NCBI GenBank assembly: GCA_961205875.1
Contig: OY540810.1
Span: forward strand, 34,782,001-34,846,000
Source: Sialis fuliginosa
Lineage: Eukaryota; Arthropoda; Insecta; Megaloptera; Sialidae
DNA: 64,000 nucleotides
Direction of reading: 5' to 3'
Position 1 is the first letter of the stretch. Each line of letters begins with the position of its first letter. This document shows, piece by piece, positions 51,749 through 64,000 of the stretch. The notes under the pieces were generated by a model, which did no database searches, was not told the origin of the DNA, and saw nothing but the letters and a program-made list of their open reading frames with translations. A program made the translations under genes and the position numbers.

Positions 51749-52779
51749 CACTAGTGTATACACTGAGTTTAGACATTAAAGTGTCGCCGTGAAGATTCAA
51801 CTTTAAAACTATGATAACTAAAACCCTATATGCAAAATAATTTTAAAAATCCATGCATTAAGAATTAGTATTTAAAAAACATATGATGTCTGTGTGTCGG
51901 TCTGTCTGTAAGCTTTGTAACTCAAAAAAGAAAAATCATAAATATGAAATTTTATATTTAAGATTAATTTTTGTCTCCTATTTTTGAAAACGACCTTTCA
52001 ACCGGATACGGATTTTACTGATGCCAATTTTTTATTTTTGAAACGGCGCGAATTACAAAAAAATGGCCAAGCTAAAAATTATAGGTCATATTATTATCTA
52101 TTTTATGTTCATACATAACAGAGATGAAATATCTCCCATGAATGTATGGAACTTTATTATACGTATTACTGAGATTGAACCGTGTTCGTGTTTGCCATAG
52201 ATACCATGGGACTTTCTTATACATACGTAATAATGAGAGTGAACAGTGTGGGTGATTCTAATTAATTATTTAAAAAAATTCTTTCTGGCTAAATCATAAC
52301 TGTTGGAAAAAATTTTTGGGGGATAAATTATAGATAATAACATACTCGACATTTTTTATCTAAAATATGTTTTTCTTAATTCAAAAATAATTTTAAAATT
52401 TTAAAATTGACAAGAATAAATTATATCTGTTTCTGGTTAAATGATTACTTACGTTAAATAAATCCATTTGATGCCTACTTATAATATTAATTATGTATAT
52501 ATAATTTATCTCCCATTCATTTTATTCTATCTTTTATTAGTTTGTCAGTTATGTTTGAATAAAATAAAAAACACGTGCACTGTTCACTGTCAGTATTACG
52601 TATAAGAAAATCGTGTGGCTCCCATTGCAGATATTTGTATTAAAAAATAATATAAAATTAATTAAATAAAACAAATTAAAAAACATGGATATTTTATATA
52701 TTTTTTTCAACTTTTTTGAAAATAATAATTTTAAAAGATACCACAATTTCCTAACCATCCTATATAATCTGCCTATAGC

Positions 52780-53050
52780 GACGTAACTCCCGTTGCATTT
52801 TAATGTACGTCCATATCGTCATCTCTGAGCGTGGTTAATGCCATTGATAATAGGCGGCTGTGACATTTATCAACCGTGCCGAAGTGTCATCGTGTTTAAT
52901 TAAACCAATGCTTCAGATATCGCGAGAGAAATATATACGTAGACACGAAAATGTATTGCCGTGTCTTATATTAATTGATGTTTATAGGGTTCGCTGATAA
53001 TATGGTGATCTGGAGATTTATGTTTTAATGGTATATCTCTAATGTAATTC
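52780..53050. other. GC-richer non-repetitive stretch
   Basis: CATCTCTGAGCGTGGTTAAT and CAACCGTGCCGAAGTGTCAT stand out from the surroundings. No frame or repeat copy was recognised. Confidence 0.2.
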
Positions 53051-53270
53051 ATCAAGTTCGATCAATCAGATGATAAATAGAGGGAAATGAGTCTTTTAAA
53101 AATTAAATACTGTAGGTACATGTCATTTTTGGCTTATGGTTATAAATTACATCTTATGGAATGGAAATGGGTGGAAAGTTTTCGACGATATTATTTTTTG
53201 TACGTACATTTTTTATATGCATTTCTTAATTCGAATGTCAAATTTTGTACATTTAATAGTAAAATCAAAT

Positions 53271-53551
53271 GCAAATACAAATTAGCTTCCAGCTAACGCT
53301 ATCTGCTAAGTATTTAATACAAATGACAACACACTCCAGATGTAGCGAATGAAATCGTATATATGATAACCTTGACGCATGCGCGATAAATACAATCAGC
53401 GACTTAAAATAAGTGCTGCCAAGTGTACCTCATAAAAGGCATAGCATTTACATTATTATACATTTATTGCTACTGCTTTAAAATATCGAGCAATTTCATA
53501 ACAATTTGACACCCAGCAGATAGCGTTAGCTGGAAGCTAATTTGCATTTGC
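53271..53551. mobile_element. Inverted-repeat miniature element (281 bp, 37-bp arms)
   Basis: Arms 53271-53307 and 53515-53551 pair with one mismatch around TTAGCTTCCAGCTAACGCTA. No coding. The following TTTATAATACCGGG string also occurs at 21037 and, as TTTATAATACCGGAC, at 63687. Confidence 0.65.
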
Positions 53552-54099
53552 ACTCTAGCGAATTCTTTATAATACCGGGTATAAGTAACACATATTCATT
53601 ACTCATAGCAATCCTGCAATCCTAGTGTATTATATACCTACTTTGTTAGAATTAAAAAAAAAAACAGTGATTTAAGAAATCGATATCAAATTCGAAAATA
53701 TCACAAAACACTTTTTAAAATGTATATCTATGTGCGTCACTATTCTTCTTATACCTATTTCCAAAGTGAAAATTGAAAATTCTACAGATATATGTATATA
53801 CATAAGTATATCATAGATTGAAGATAGGCATGAAAAAATATTCAAAAAAATAAATTTGTCTAGGAATGTTTGTGTGACTGTGGTAGTTATAATTATATAT
53901 GTATATATATAAAATATGGAAATGGGGATAAACATATCGAGGCTGTATAACAATTATCAGGAGTTTTCGAGATTTCGTTTTTTCTTTAATAAGAAAAATA
54001 ACATTTCGCGTACATCATACAACACTATAAAACGTTTTGGACAATAACTACTGAAAAACAATCGAATAAATTTTAAAAACTGCATATTATTCTTCGTAA

Positions 54100-54230
54100 G
54101 ATTTGTGCGTTGCAGTCGGCGGCAGTGGGCGCAATTTGGCCCCAGCAGCGCGGAGTTGGGGGTACCATATTACGTCGGCTCAGTCGCGTAAGCCGACACG
54201 TAGATTTATTAACTGCAGGCCAACCTCAAA
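54100..54230 (+). other. GC-rich island, unassigned
   Basis: GCGTTGCAGTCGGCGGCAGT through GTCGGCTCAGTCGCGTAAG is the most GC-rich stretch of this neighbourhood. A 72-codon frame is open through it (54110-54328) but no domain was recognised. Confidence 0.2.
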
Positions 54231-54339
54231 TATCATATGCCATATTTTTAATAATTGAAACTGTGTTACTGATGACGCATTGGCCTGATCGACCATATTT
54301 AACACAACATTTTTCGCAGACCAACTAGTTGAGATAAAG

Positions 54340-54524
54340 CATGGATGTCCAACCTTTTGGCTTCCCTGGGCCACATTAAGTATAGTTAATTTTTAAAAGT
54401 ATTCTTTTTTTTCGTATTATTATATTATACCTATCACATAAATATTGTACCTAAAAGTTTGATACAAGTTTATTAGCCGCCTTACTAACTTCCAAGGGCC
54501 GTATGCGATGAGTTGTTTAACATG
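54340..54524. mobile_element. Degraded hAT-like miniature element
   Basis: CATGGATGTCCAACCTTTTG then GCTTCCCTGGGCCACA is a typical hAT (Charlie-like) left end. GGGCCGTATGCGATGAGTTG then TTTAACATG fits a decayed right end. Confidence 0.45.
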
Positions 54525-54841
54525 ATTTTTATAATAAATTGATTTATTTATTTTTAGAGAGAACAACAGGATGTTAAAATCGAGAAACGTCTTATAGTGC
54601 CGTCCCTGTTAAGTACGTATTCTAAAATTAAAACTGTCAGTTTATAATCTGAGCTAGTTAATACTGTTTAGCTATGCAGGTCTTAAAGGCTTCTGACATT
54701 TTGATACCTACGGAAACACCCACTGTAAGTATTAGAAATATCCCATTAGCTCTTTTACATTAGTCCTATATCACGGTATACGATAATAAGTAACCAATAG
54801 CTGAATCGTAATAAAGAAAAAAAAATACAAATACATTCGTC

Positions 54842-55328
54842 ATACTAATCAGCTGTCATTTTCAAATGCGGATACAGTTATTGAAAAAATAAAAACTGCG
54901 TTGAAAAGAGGAGAGCCTGCAAATTTATTCGGGCTATGGTAGAAGCAAGTACCTGCGCGTCTAAATGAATAATCAGACTTTTACTCTCGTAAAGTGCTTC
55001 TTTTAGAGAGGAAAAGTGTGTGGCAGTTCTTGTAGGGGGTGTCATGTTAAATACATGAAACATAAAGTTAAGACTGAAACTACACTAAAAAAGTTATAAT
55101 TCATTATTAATTTAAACTCACGAGTTTCGTCAGTCCATTTTTGGTGAATAAGTAAAATAAAATCCACATTAAAATAATTTTTTGTATTATTTTTTTACAG
55201 AATTATCGATAATTTTAGCATATTTTTTACCAATAAAAAAATCGATGCGCAAATATTTTATTAAATTTTATTAATATCCATTAAAAATTGTAAACTTTCT
55301 TCATAACAACTGATTAGTTTCAAACACC
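54842..55328 (-). repeat. Family J repeat, copy 2, with inverted ends
   Basis: The left end ACTAATCAGCTGTCATTTTC and the inverse of the right end (AACTAATCAGTTGTTATG) form terminal inverted repeats. The right half is the inverse of copy 1 at 47455-47760. Confidence 0.5.
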
Positions 55329-55329
55329 A

Positions 55330-56100
55330 AATATTTAATTTGTTTTGTTATTTAACGATTTAATAGATTGAAATGGATATTTCTAAAAGTTTATATAAAA
55401 TACATGGTGTCAGTTTGTAGTAGTATGTAGATTGTAGATACCCGAATGAAATGTATATTTACTGTTACCAACTTTGAATACCGTGAATTATTGTGCAGCT
55501 TCTTATAACTCGTTCAAGTATTGTTAACTTATTTCGACCGCCTCTGTTATTTAGAAACGTTTATCAGACCAAACTAATGAATAGCAACAATTCATCGTTT
55601 TTAATTGATTCTTTTCATAATCAGCTCATTTTTAACATTAGCCTAGATATTGATAAATTGTTTGTATGTGTAAGTTTTGGCGTTAATGGATATTTAAGTG
55701 AGTTTATTGAAAAAAATTAAATTCATATTTTTAAGAACTACGTCAAATTATTGTAAAATAAAATAAAACTTAATTAGTTTTTTTTAACCTAAACAGTAGG
55801 TAGGTATATTTTCATGTCTGTGAACTTATTATGATTCTCAAAATATCTATAATGAATTTGTTAAAAAAGGTTAAATAATAAAAATAAAATATGTATGTAA
55901 AATTTCTTATATTTTAAATTTTATCAAAATATGGACAATCATTATCTATTTCCTCTTAGAACATTCATAATTTCACGGAATATTTGTGACAAGTTCGTGA
56001 AATATCGGTGAAGAACCGCTGTGTTAAGGAAGGAGTATTTAAAAATTCTGAACAACCAAGAAATGATAAAATATATATTATTATCTAATTATAAATAAAT
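55330..56100. other. 3' flank of the FLVCR-like gene
   Basis: No gene recognised. A 75-codon frame at 55493-55720 (plus strand) has no recognisable domain. Confidence 0.35.
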
Positions 56101-59100
56101 TCATGTCTCTACATTATTCGTTTTTGAATACTGACAATGTAATTTTGACGCATGTTGGCGTCTCAGATAGTTGGGCGTGAATGCAGTTATAACGGTCCCA
56201 ATTATTAACAGACCGAACATTCCGGCATTAGCCCAGAAGTCCCCTATAGAAGATACTACAACTCCAAATACTAGCGTGAATAGAACACCCAGTAGTTGCG
56301 CACTCGCTACTAGAAGACCGGCAGAAGTTGTTTCTGGTTCCGGGTAGGTCAATTCGGCGCAAAGTTCAAATCCCACTGGCATATATCCGCTCATAAATGT
56401 ACTGAAATAGAATAATTGTTATTTTATTATAAAATCATTGGCACTGAATGAAGTTTTTAAAACAAGCAATACTCAAGTTTTTGCAGTGATTTCATCATCG
56501 GCTTATTATTACAATAATTTTATACTTATAGATAAAAAAAATTGAGTCAACTAAATATTCTAACACTTATGTTAAGTGTAGATTTAAAACCAAAACTCAT
56601 TTCCACTTTGTAATATAATTATGATACTTACATACAATTCAAATGTTATCTTATCAAATATTTCCTAAATACACGTTACATAGTTTCAACCTTGCACGTT
56701 TGCGGTTAATGAAGTCATGTTAAAAGTAAACATCCTTTAAATGAAGTAATAATTAACTTACCCTAGCATTGCACTTGACAAATAAACAAGTATTTTAGAT
56801 TGCGAACCTAGGGAAAACGTATAAGCTGCCATTCCACATGCTGTTAGAAGATAAATGATGAACGTCGTTTCTCTATAAATAAATAAATCAAATTCAACAC
56901 GTTATTAACTTTTTAAGAATACCCTTAACTTACTTGAACCTTCTTGTTTTGTCTAAAACAATTCCAAATATTATAGAACCGAAAATTCCTGTAACGACTA
57001 TCGTAAGTCCAACACTTCCAGCAAATTCTTGACTATCCTAAAGTAATAAATGTCTGTTTTTGTATATAGTAAATAGTATGATAATTTAGGATATACAAAA
57101 TATACAATATACATGTTACATAATATAAAGATACAATTTTTAATTTATTATAAATATCAATATCTAAATTGTATTAAAAAAGCATCGACTGAAAAAAATA
57201 TCTGAGGTAGGGGGGGGGGGTAGCTGATCTGAATAAAATTTCAAATTTCAATAAATTTCTAGATAGGTACATTTGTAGGTAAGTAAAGTTGGCCATAACC
57301 TATTAAACTAAGAACAAATCATTAATTTTTAAATATTCATTTCACACTTACTTACTGGAAAGTGTAGTAATATACATTGATTTAACAAAGTTGACACGAC
57401 ATTGTAAACTCCGACACTTATTCCATAAGCGACAAGTAACGCAATATAAGCAGGGTTTTTGAACAGTCTTTTAAAAGTTTTCTTGAATTCTTTGTTGGAA
57501 TATGGTTGTTCCCTTTGAAGAGCCTGAGTACTGCTTGGAGCAAGGGGAGGTTGTTTCTGGAAAACTAAAGCAAATATTATTTGTATAATATCATGTATAA
57601 TTTTAATATCGGACATTATGAATGTAGGTACATAAGTCCATGATTTTTGGTTATACATATGTTATTCGATGTACAATTGAACCACGAAGAAAAAGTTACA
57701 TAACTCTTTTAAAAATTGTTGGAATTTATAATATGAGAATTTATAAGAGATGCAATTGTGGCTATAGGTTTCGAATTGATTACATTGATAACATAAGATA
57801 CAAATTAATAGCCATTATAAGTTACATATTTGCAAAAGCTATAAAATGAAGTAGATAATAATCTAAAAGCATTCTAAATAGTGTGCTTATCTTAAAAATA
57901 TCAACAATTTATATGTGTTTCTGAAGTTGATACCCATACAAGATCAATATTTAACTTTTTTTTATTTTTACTTCAAACATTTTAAAAATAAATTATGATT
58001 ACTTACATGCTAATACTGCAAGTGTTACGATCGAATTAAAAATCGCTTGAATCAGAAACAGATTAAACAAATCTGCACCAATATCATCCAGATTTTCGTG
58101 ATTCCTGACGACCATCGGTGGAACCACAAATCCAATCGCTATTCCTGTAAATGTCCCGAATACTCCTAGGGAACACGCTGAGCTAACTTGATCTGGAGCA
58201 AACCAAGTGGCTGCCAATCGAGACGGAACGCTCAGAATAAACATTTGAACAACAGAGCACACCGATTGGCCAATGAACGTTACGTAGAATCTGTCTGGAG
58301 ATGCAGAGGCTACTTTGATCCATGACCCCAGAGCTGTGCCAAATGAGGCGATTATTGTTGAATATCGAAGACCCTGTAAATTAAAATCTATGTAAGATTC
58401 ATCAACATTTGGTATAAAATAGCTTTCTGTTATAATCGGAAAATATATTTCATATATCAATCAATCTAATTATATAATAATGCATATCTAATTATTTATT
58501 AAGAGAGGAGTCCTTAGTAACTAAATTATTAACGCCCAACCGAAATCCATGATGTAAGTATTCATTAAGAAGAGATTTTTCGAATTTTAACCTCAAACGG
58601 GTGAAAAAGGGCGTTTTAAAAATTTTATTACGCTTAGTAAGGGTACAAAATTATTCTAGATTAACATTTTTAGCATAAGATTATATAATTTATATTAATT
58701 TTTATAAAAACGACTACCGCTAGTTATCAATATAAAAATGTTTTAGTAGTAGTTTTTGAAAAATAAGCACTTTTGCATTCTAGAAGCAATCAACATTAAA
58801 GAATGACTTTCTCGCAATATCGAAGATACGAGAAATTTTGTGACTGATTTCAAAATTTTAACTTGATCTTTCCGTTTAAGGTCAAGACAAACATTTTTCG
58901 TTCCGCGTTTGTTTATCTGTCGAGTGAATCCTTGTCACACACATAACTCTTGAACCACTGAACCAATATTAACGAAACTTTATTGATGGTTTGAGGACGG
59001 CCCCATTTCAAAATCATCAAAATTGTGTGTAAGGAGGAGGAGTGCATTCCAAAATATTTATTTTTTTCAAGATATCTCAAGAACGACACATGTTACGTAA

Positions 59101-59973
59101 AAATTTCTTTTTTGCAAAACATTTAATTTCCTCTAATACCTACATAATACGTTTGTTGTAAAATATTCCTTTACAAAGATTTATCTCAATTTCGACATTT
59201 GTTTGTTTTTAAATTGCTATTTACTTTGATATATTAAATGTCATTTTAACGTTAGCATAATTTAAAAAATCAAAAAATTAAAATATACAAGAAAAATTTC
59301 GAACTAATATTTTTTAGTAAAACTGTATAAAAATTAAATGGTTAACCAATGCCAGGCAATTTATCTCAACACTTTTTCGGTTTTTATTTAAATTGTTCAA
59401 TAATAAACTACCTTTGGTGAATTTAACACGAGGAAGCAGTGTGCATTTACTTGGAAGATATTTTTTATGATCTTGGACCTGAATGGAAAGATTTTTGCAT
59501 TTATATATTTTATTGTTATTTTTGTTGTAATTTTCAATAATTAAAAAATTATTTAATATCTAAAGATATTTGTGTTATATATTGTATTTACGATCTTAGG
59601 ATTTCACGGTTGTAATCCTGATCTTAATATGTCAAGCAAGCAACATCCTTACCCTTTTATCCATAATGTAAGTCGCTGGAAATATTAAAGGAACATAAGT
59701 AATCATATAAATAAGTGACGTATTATCCACCATCAAAGCACTTATATTGTAATACTTCATAATCACGTTCGCAATAATCGAATACTGTATCCATTGAGCT
59801 GCATTTGCTCCAGCCACTAAACAGAAACAAGCTAGAACAACCCATCTTCTCCTGTATATCCTAACTTCAAGTTCTGTTGTGGTCTTCTGATACGGCTGCT
59901 CGTTACTCACTATTCTAATAGCACTGTTACCAATATGCACTTCGGTATTTAGAAATTCCGTAGCGTTATGCAT
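56101..59973 (-). CDS. FLVCR-family major facilitator transporter (probable choline/ethanolamine or heme transporter)
   Basis: Six exons join in frame to 470 residues: 59653-59973, 58007-58373, 57356-57564, 56934-57037, 56762-56872 and 56101-56401. All introns are GT-AG and the phases close exactly. The protein carries hallmark FLVCR stretches: AAQWIQYSIIANVIMKYYN in helix 1, IYMITYVPLIFPA, the GLRY join after exon 1, PSRLAATWFAPDQ, the central loop QPPLAPSS, NPAYIALL, SVGLTIVVTGIFGS, GYMPVGFEL and ELTYPE. Twelve membrane helices are expected for the superfamily. Human FLVCR1/2 transport choline and ethanolamine, and heme export was reported earlier. As I recall, human FLVCR1 uses Trp125 and Gln214 for choline; here Trp61 and Gln150 lie in matching motifs with the same spacing of 89. 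The N-terminus is short compared with human FLVCR1. Intron 1 (58374-59652) contains a copy of an interspersed repeat. The nearest orthologue (FLVCR1 or FLVCR2) cannot be decided, since insects commonly have one shared member. Confidence 0.93.
58811..59432 (+). repeat. Interspersed repeat family D, copy 3, in intron 1 of the FLVCR-like gene
   Basis: It is the longest copy, from CGCAATATCGAAGATACGAG to AATAATAAACTACCTTTGGT. It lies antisense to the host gene. No reverse transcriptase coding is visible. Confidence 0.7.
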
Positions 59974-62555
59974 TTTATTTAAAAACGAATTTTATTCAAC
60001 ACTGTTTGTCTTTGACATTAACTTTTGTTGTAATGTCAACATGCCATTTTTAGATATACTTATTGTACTGTTTTTAATTGTTTAACGTGATATAGTTAAT
60101 ATTTTTATTACCTTCAGTTTTATCAAGTCTAGTCTCTTTCACAAATTCACGAGATAAAATGTGAAAATTTTATGTCAATGGCAAAAATAATGTAAAATAT
60201 CGAGATCTATAATGTATGTAGGTACTTGAAAATTTAGTTTATTTATTGATAGTTAATCAGTAGTTTTTGTTAGTGATATCATTAATGGATTGATAACGGT
60301 CTGTTAATATTGAAAGCCGTTAAAGAGTATAAAAAATCAATAATTTTAAGTGTTCATTATGTTTTATTACGGTATTTTCATATTGAATATACTGTACAAG
60401 ATGATTGAAAATAATTAAATAGTTTGTGGCTTTACAATTCTATATACCTACATATATTTATGTTAAAAAATATTTTAGAATGTTATATTATGATAATCAT
60501 TGGTTGAATAAAATATAAATTAAATTGTGTCAATTTAAGACGACATTTGTAATTCTAATGCAAATAAACAGAGTAAAATTGCATTGGTTTAATAATTAAA
60601 ACAACTATGTAAATAGTGTTACTATACGTTTATATTATTTACATTTTAATGTTCTTATACCTCAAGGGGGATGTCATATATGATATATTAATTTTATGTA
60701 TATAATTTAAAATCATTTTAGAACGAGCATAATTTTCGTTTAATTTTAATTAAAGACCACGCGAAATTTTAAATACTACATATCAGAAATGTTTAAAGTG
60801 TGGGTGTGGTCAGATTAAAACTCGTGGTGATTCTTGGCTTTTGAGTGTAAACTGAGACTTTATGATTAATTTAGGCTTTTCGAGTATGTCTTTTTTAAGA
60901 GACTTTCACAATTAGATAGACTTAAGTTTAGGGAATTCTTGGTTTAGCCTAAAGATCCCCCCTGGATCCGCGCTTGACTGAACCGATCTCAATGAGACAT
61001 TTGTTATTACACAGTGTAAAATCAATGACAAAATAACACAGATGTTAGGTGTTGGAGACGTGATTTTGTGATTTCTACATGTATATATTAGTCGGTCGCA
61101 CAGATATTTACCGATTTAATAGACATAACTGCGGATAAAAAAATATACAATAAACTATATGTATAACTTATCTAAATAATTTTATTTGGGAATAACAATC
61201 GATTATAATTAAATAACGAAAAATCTGTATTGACTTGGCAACCTCTTTAACATCTCAATTATAATCGAAGGACACTATTGTTTACGTGGGAGGACATATA
61301 CAAATCTATTTGGTCTAGTGGTCATTTATATGTAATGTAATCTCTACAGAGAACACCAATAATCATTATCTAAAAGATTTATTACTTTACATATTGAATT
61401 AGAGTTATTTGACATTACAGATTACACCTCAGTTACATAAATTTATATTTTTTTATAAAAAAACAATTAGGAACATTTAATTTTTTCCAGCGTTTCGTAA
61501 GATTTATTACATTGGAAAAATTGATACTGGTTTAAATTGTAATGGAACACATTTAAGATAAATTCTGGTAGGTCTGTAAAAAATTTGAAATTAATCGATA
61601 ATGATATAGGTAAGTACAGGTATAGGAAAAATATAGTTATTTAAATAGTTATTTTTAGTGTTTTTGGGATGGTAACACAAATGATAAACATTGCAATACT
61701 TAAAAAATATTTAAACGAAACTGTATTTAATGCAAAAGAATTATTTTTTAAGATAATAAAACAGATCGATAGATAAGTAAGTACATATGAAATATGTACA
61801 ATGGAATAGTTACTACCTAGCGTCTTATCATTAGTTATTTTTTATTTACTTTTATATTTTAAAAATGTCAACCGGTTCTTTTTATAGAAAAATGACTCTA
61901 ATGACATTGTCATTAAATAGAGTAACGGAAATACCGAAACATTAAACTAATGTGAGGGCATTATCAGCCCTTTCAGTGCATTAAATAAATACTTAATAAC
62001 TTAATATTACTTAAATTGTTTTTACATTGTCACGATATTATGTAATAAAAATGGATGAACGATATATTTTTAGAAAAAAGGACACCCACAGAGAAATTCT
62101 AGATCTGCAATTTCCACATTATATATATTTTAGAAACAAAAATAAAACAAAAATATAATTATTTTTGTTGTGCAAGAATATATGGACATAATTAGTATAA
62201 AACTAAAAAAATATATAATCTCTAAAGAAATCTAATGACAGAAAAATACCATTAGGCGAAACAAATCGCAGATATGTATTCAAACATATGTATTTTATCC
62301 TAACTAAAGCTACCTTTATTATACAGAGATATCTCCTACAACCTAATAGTTTATCTCTATTGATCTATAGGTTCTTTTTCGTATGTAGATTTACAACCTG
62401 TAAGGTATTTTTTATTGTACCAGTATTATTTAAAATATTTGTTAGTAGGTACTAAAATTTATAATTGAAAAGTAAATGTCAATTGTTATATGATATTTAT
62501 TCTTAAATATATTATAGGTATATTTCTTTATATAAAAGTAGTCAAATGTTATTAA
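59974..62555. other. Upstream region of the FLVCR-like gene and AT-rich DNA
   Basis: The gene's promoter should lie just above 59973, but no clear core motif was identified. The rest has no recognisable coding sequence. Confidence 0.4.
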
Positions 62556-62559
62556 TTTC

Positions 62560-62875
62560 TATAATCTGTTTCATTTAAGATTGCAGTGGTAATTACCATA
62601 GAATTTTATTATAAAATCAAATTGTCAGATTAGTTATTCTAAAAATGTATATTATATTATCGACATTAGGACATTAGAAAACTAATATTCATAATACGAA
62701 GGTGAATTTTATTTATTACAAATTTTGGTGTGTATGTAAAAACGATTGCCAGTTTTTTTCCGCTTCTTACTATCGTTATTCTGTTGGCTAGCCTAGTGCG
62801 AGAATAGTGCCTGTGTGAATCGTACCGTCTAATCCCCGCCCACCATTACAATTTTAAATGAATCAGACTATAAGT
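62560..62875. mobile_element. Family H miniature element, longest copy (about 316 bp)
   Basis: The left end TATAATCTGTTTCATTTAAG then ATTGCAGTGGT pairs with the right end ACCATTACAATTTTAAATGA then ATCAGACTATA. The interior matches the copy in the Toll-like gene intron. Confidence 0.65.
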
Positions 62876-62879
62876 GAAA

Positions 62880-64000
62880 AATTTTAAAATTAAAATTAAA
62901 TATTCGCATAAATTTTAAGTCCATCTCTGTATTTAATATTAATTGTTTATAATCTAATATCAACTACATTGCGCATATACAAAAATAAATGTTTCTAGTA
63001 CGAAGAGTACAATAAATAGTTAATAAATTTCAATCTTCTGACACTAATTTCGCACTTTGGGGTCAAAGTCAGGTCAATTTAATTCGCAAAACGTACTTTG
63101 CTTGTATCTACAATATTAATTATTTTTTTTCTGAGCGTGATTTTTAATTTAATTCACGCCGACAAAGATAAAGATACAATAATGTGTGGATATTTGTATA
63201 ATGTTATCTCGCTTTACATCTCAACGATTAATTATTTACAACAACATTCACGTAAAATATTCTTGTGTTAGGGGAATATTTATTTGTACAATTAAACTTG
63301 TAATAATCTAAAGCTATACTGTATAACTGCAGTGAACATTGAACATTGTGGGAAAATATTATTTATTTACATACAGGCTGTTCATAAGCCAAATCTATCT
63401 CTACAAAATGAATGTCTGGTTTTATAAAGTTCTTTCAAATTAGGTTTCAAACCTATCTGACAGTTTTCTTGAAGTTTTATGAAGTGTTTGACAATTTTCG
63501 CACACGCGTGGTATGTAAACACCAACGGTATTAAAACAGTAGCAATATTATGAAAATTATTTTACACGGTCAGAGTTACCAACTGTGTTACAATAAGTTG
63601 AAGTATCACTGCTCTAAATTCCATAGCTAATTCATAGATAGTATCACAGAATTTAATTCCTCATTTAAAAGTGCTTGCTAGCTCCTTTATAATACCGGAC
63701 ATAATTTTTTTTAAACTCTTCGCTCGTAGATATGGAAATTACTCCCCCCCCCCTCTTAAAAAAACGATATGCTACCTTTACAATTCTTTTTTACTTTTTT
63801 AACTTCCTACTCGTAGATAGTGAAATTATTCCCCCTCCATCCATTCCTAAAAAATGGTATGTTCGGTAAAGTGATGAAAAAATAATAAATACTTGATTTT
63901 TATCCAGAAGCCAAATTTTTCAGCTTGGAAAAAAATAACTAAAAATACTTACTCTTCAAACATCTTACATTTCGAAATAAATATTCGTAACATTTTATTT
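62880..64000. other. AT-rich intergenic DNA to window end
   Basis: No gene recognised. It contains poly-C tracts and a TTTATAATACCGGAC string at 63687 shared with two other places. Confidence 0.45.

Overview
The window looks like nuclear DNA of an insect, most plausibly a sternorrhynchan hemipteran such as an aphid. This is inferred from strong AT richness, frequent TAGGTA/TACCTA strings, a Toll-type receptor with short GT-AG introns, an animal FLVCR-type transporter, and a dense load of small terminal-inverted-repeat elements. Nothing looks bacterial: there are no operons, Shine-Dalgarno sites or CRISPR arrays.

Only two genes can be built with confidence, both on the minus strand. The first (34759-39231, six exons, 877 residues) is a Toll-family leucine-rich-repeat receptor. 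Its ectodomain and transmembrane segment look complete, but the cytoplasmic TIR domain stops about 60 residues after its first conserved box. The second (56101-59973, six exons, 470 residues) is an FLVCR-family major facilitator transporter. All five introns have consensus splice sites and compatible phases. Two residues that I recall bind choline in the human proteins are present at the same spacing. The two genes are about 17 kb apart and nothing suggests they work together.

The first 34 kb hold no recognisable host gene. They contain Tc1/mariner-like and PIF/Harbinger-like miniature elements, hAT-like ends, non-LTR retrotransposon tails, a large fold-back element (29977-30679), a TTAA-flanked inverted repeat, and decayed protein fragments (a Harbinger transposase N-terminus and a PHD-type zinc finger). 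Between the genes (39.2-56.1 kb) lies a 1083-bp element with perfect 24-bp terminal inverted repeats and TA target duplications. It carries an open 3' coding exon of a transposase-like protein and sits between two direct copies of one retroelement-like repeat. A hAT-like element with an 8-bp target duplication lies at 51416-51748. The last 4 kb are AT-rich with another miniature element.

The strongest candidate for unusual biology is the Toll-like receptor with a cut-short TIR domain. The other notable points are a chain of nested or related transposon pairs that record deletion and insertion events, and several GC-richer non-repetitive islands that could be unassigned exons or regulatory DNA. 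All similarities were judged by eye; no database search was run.
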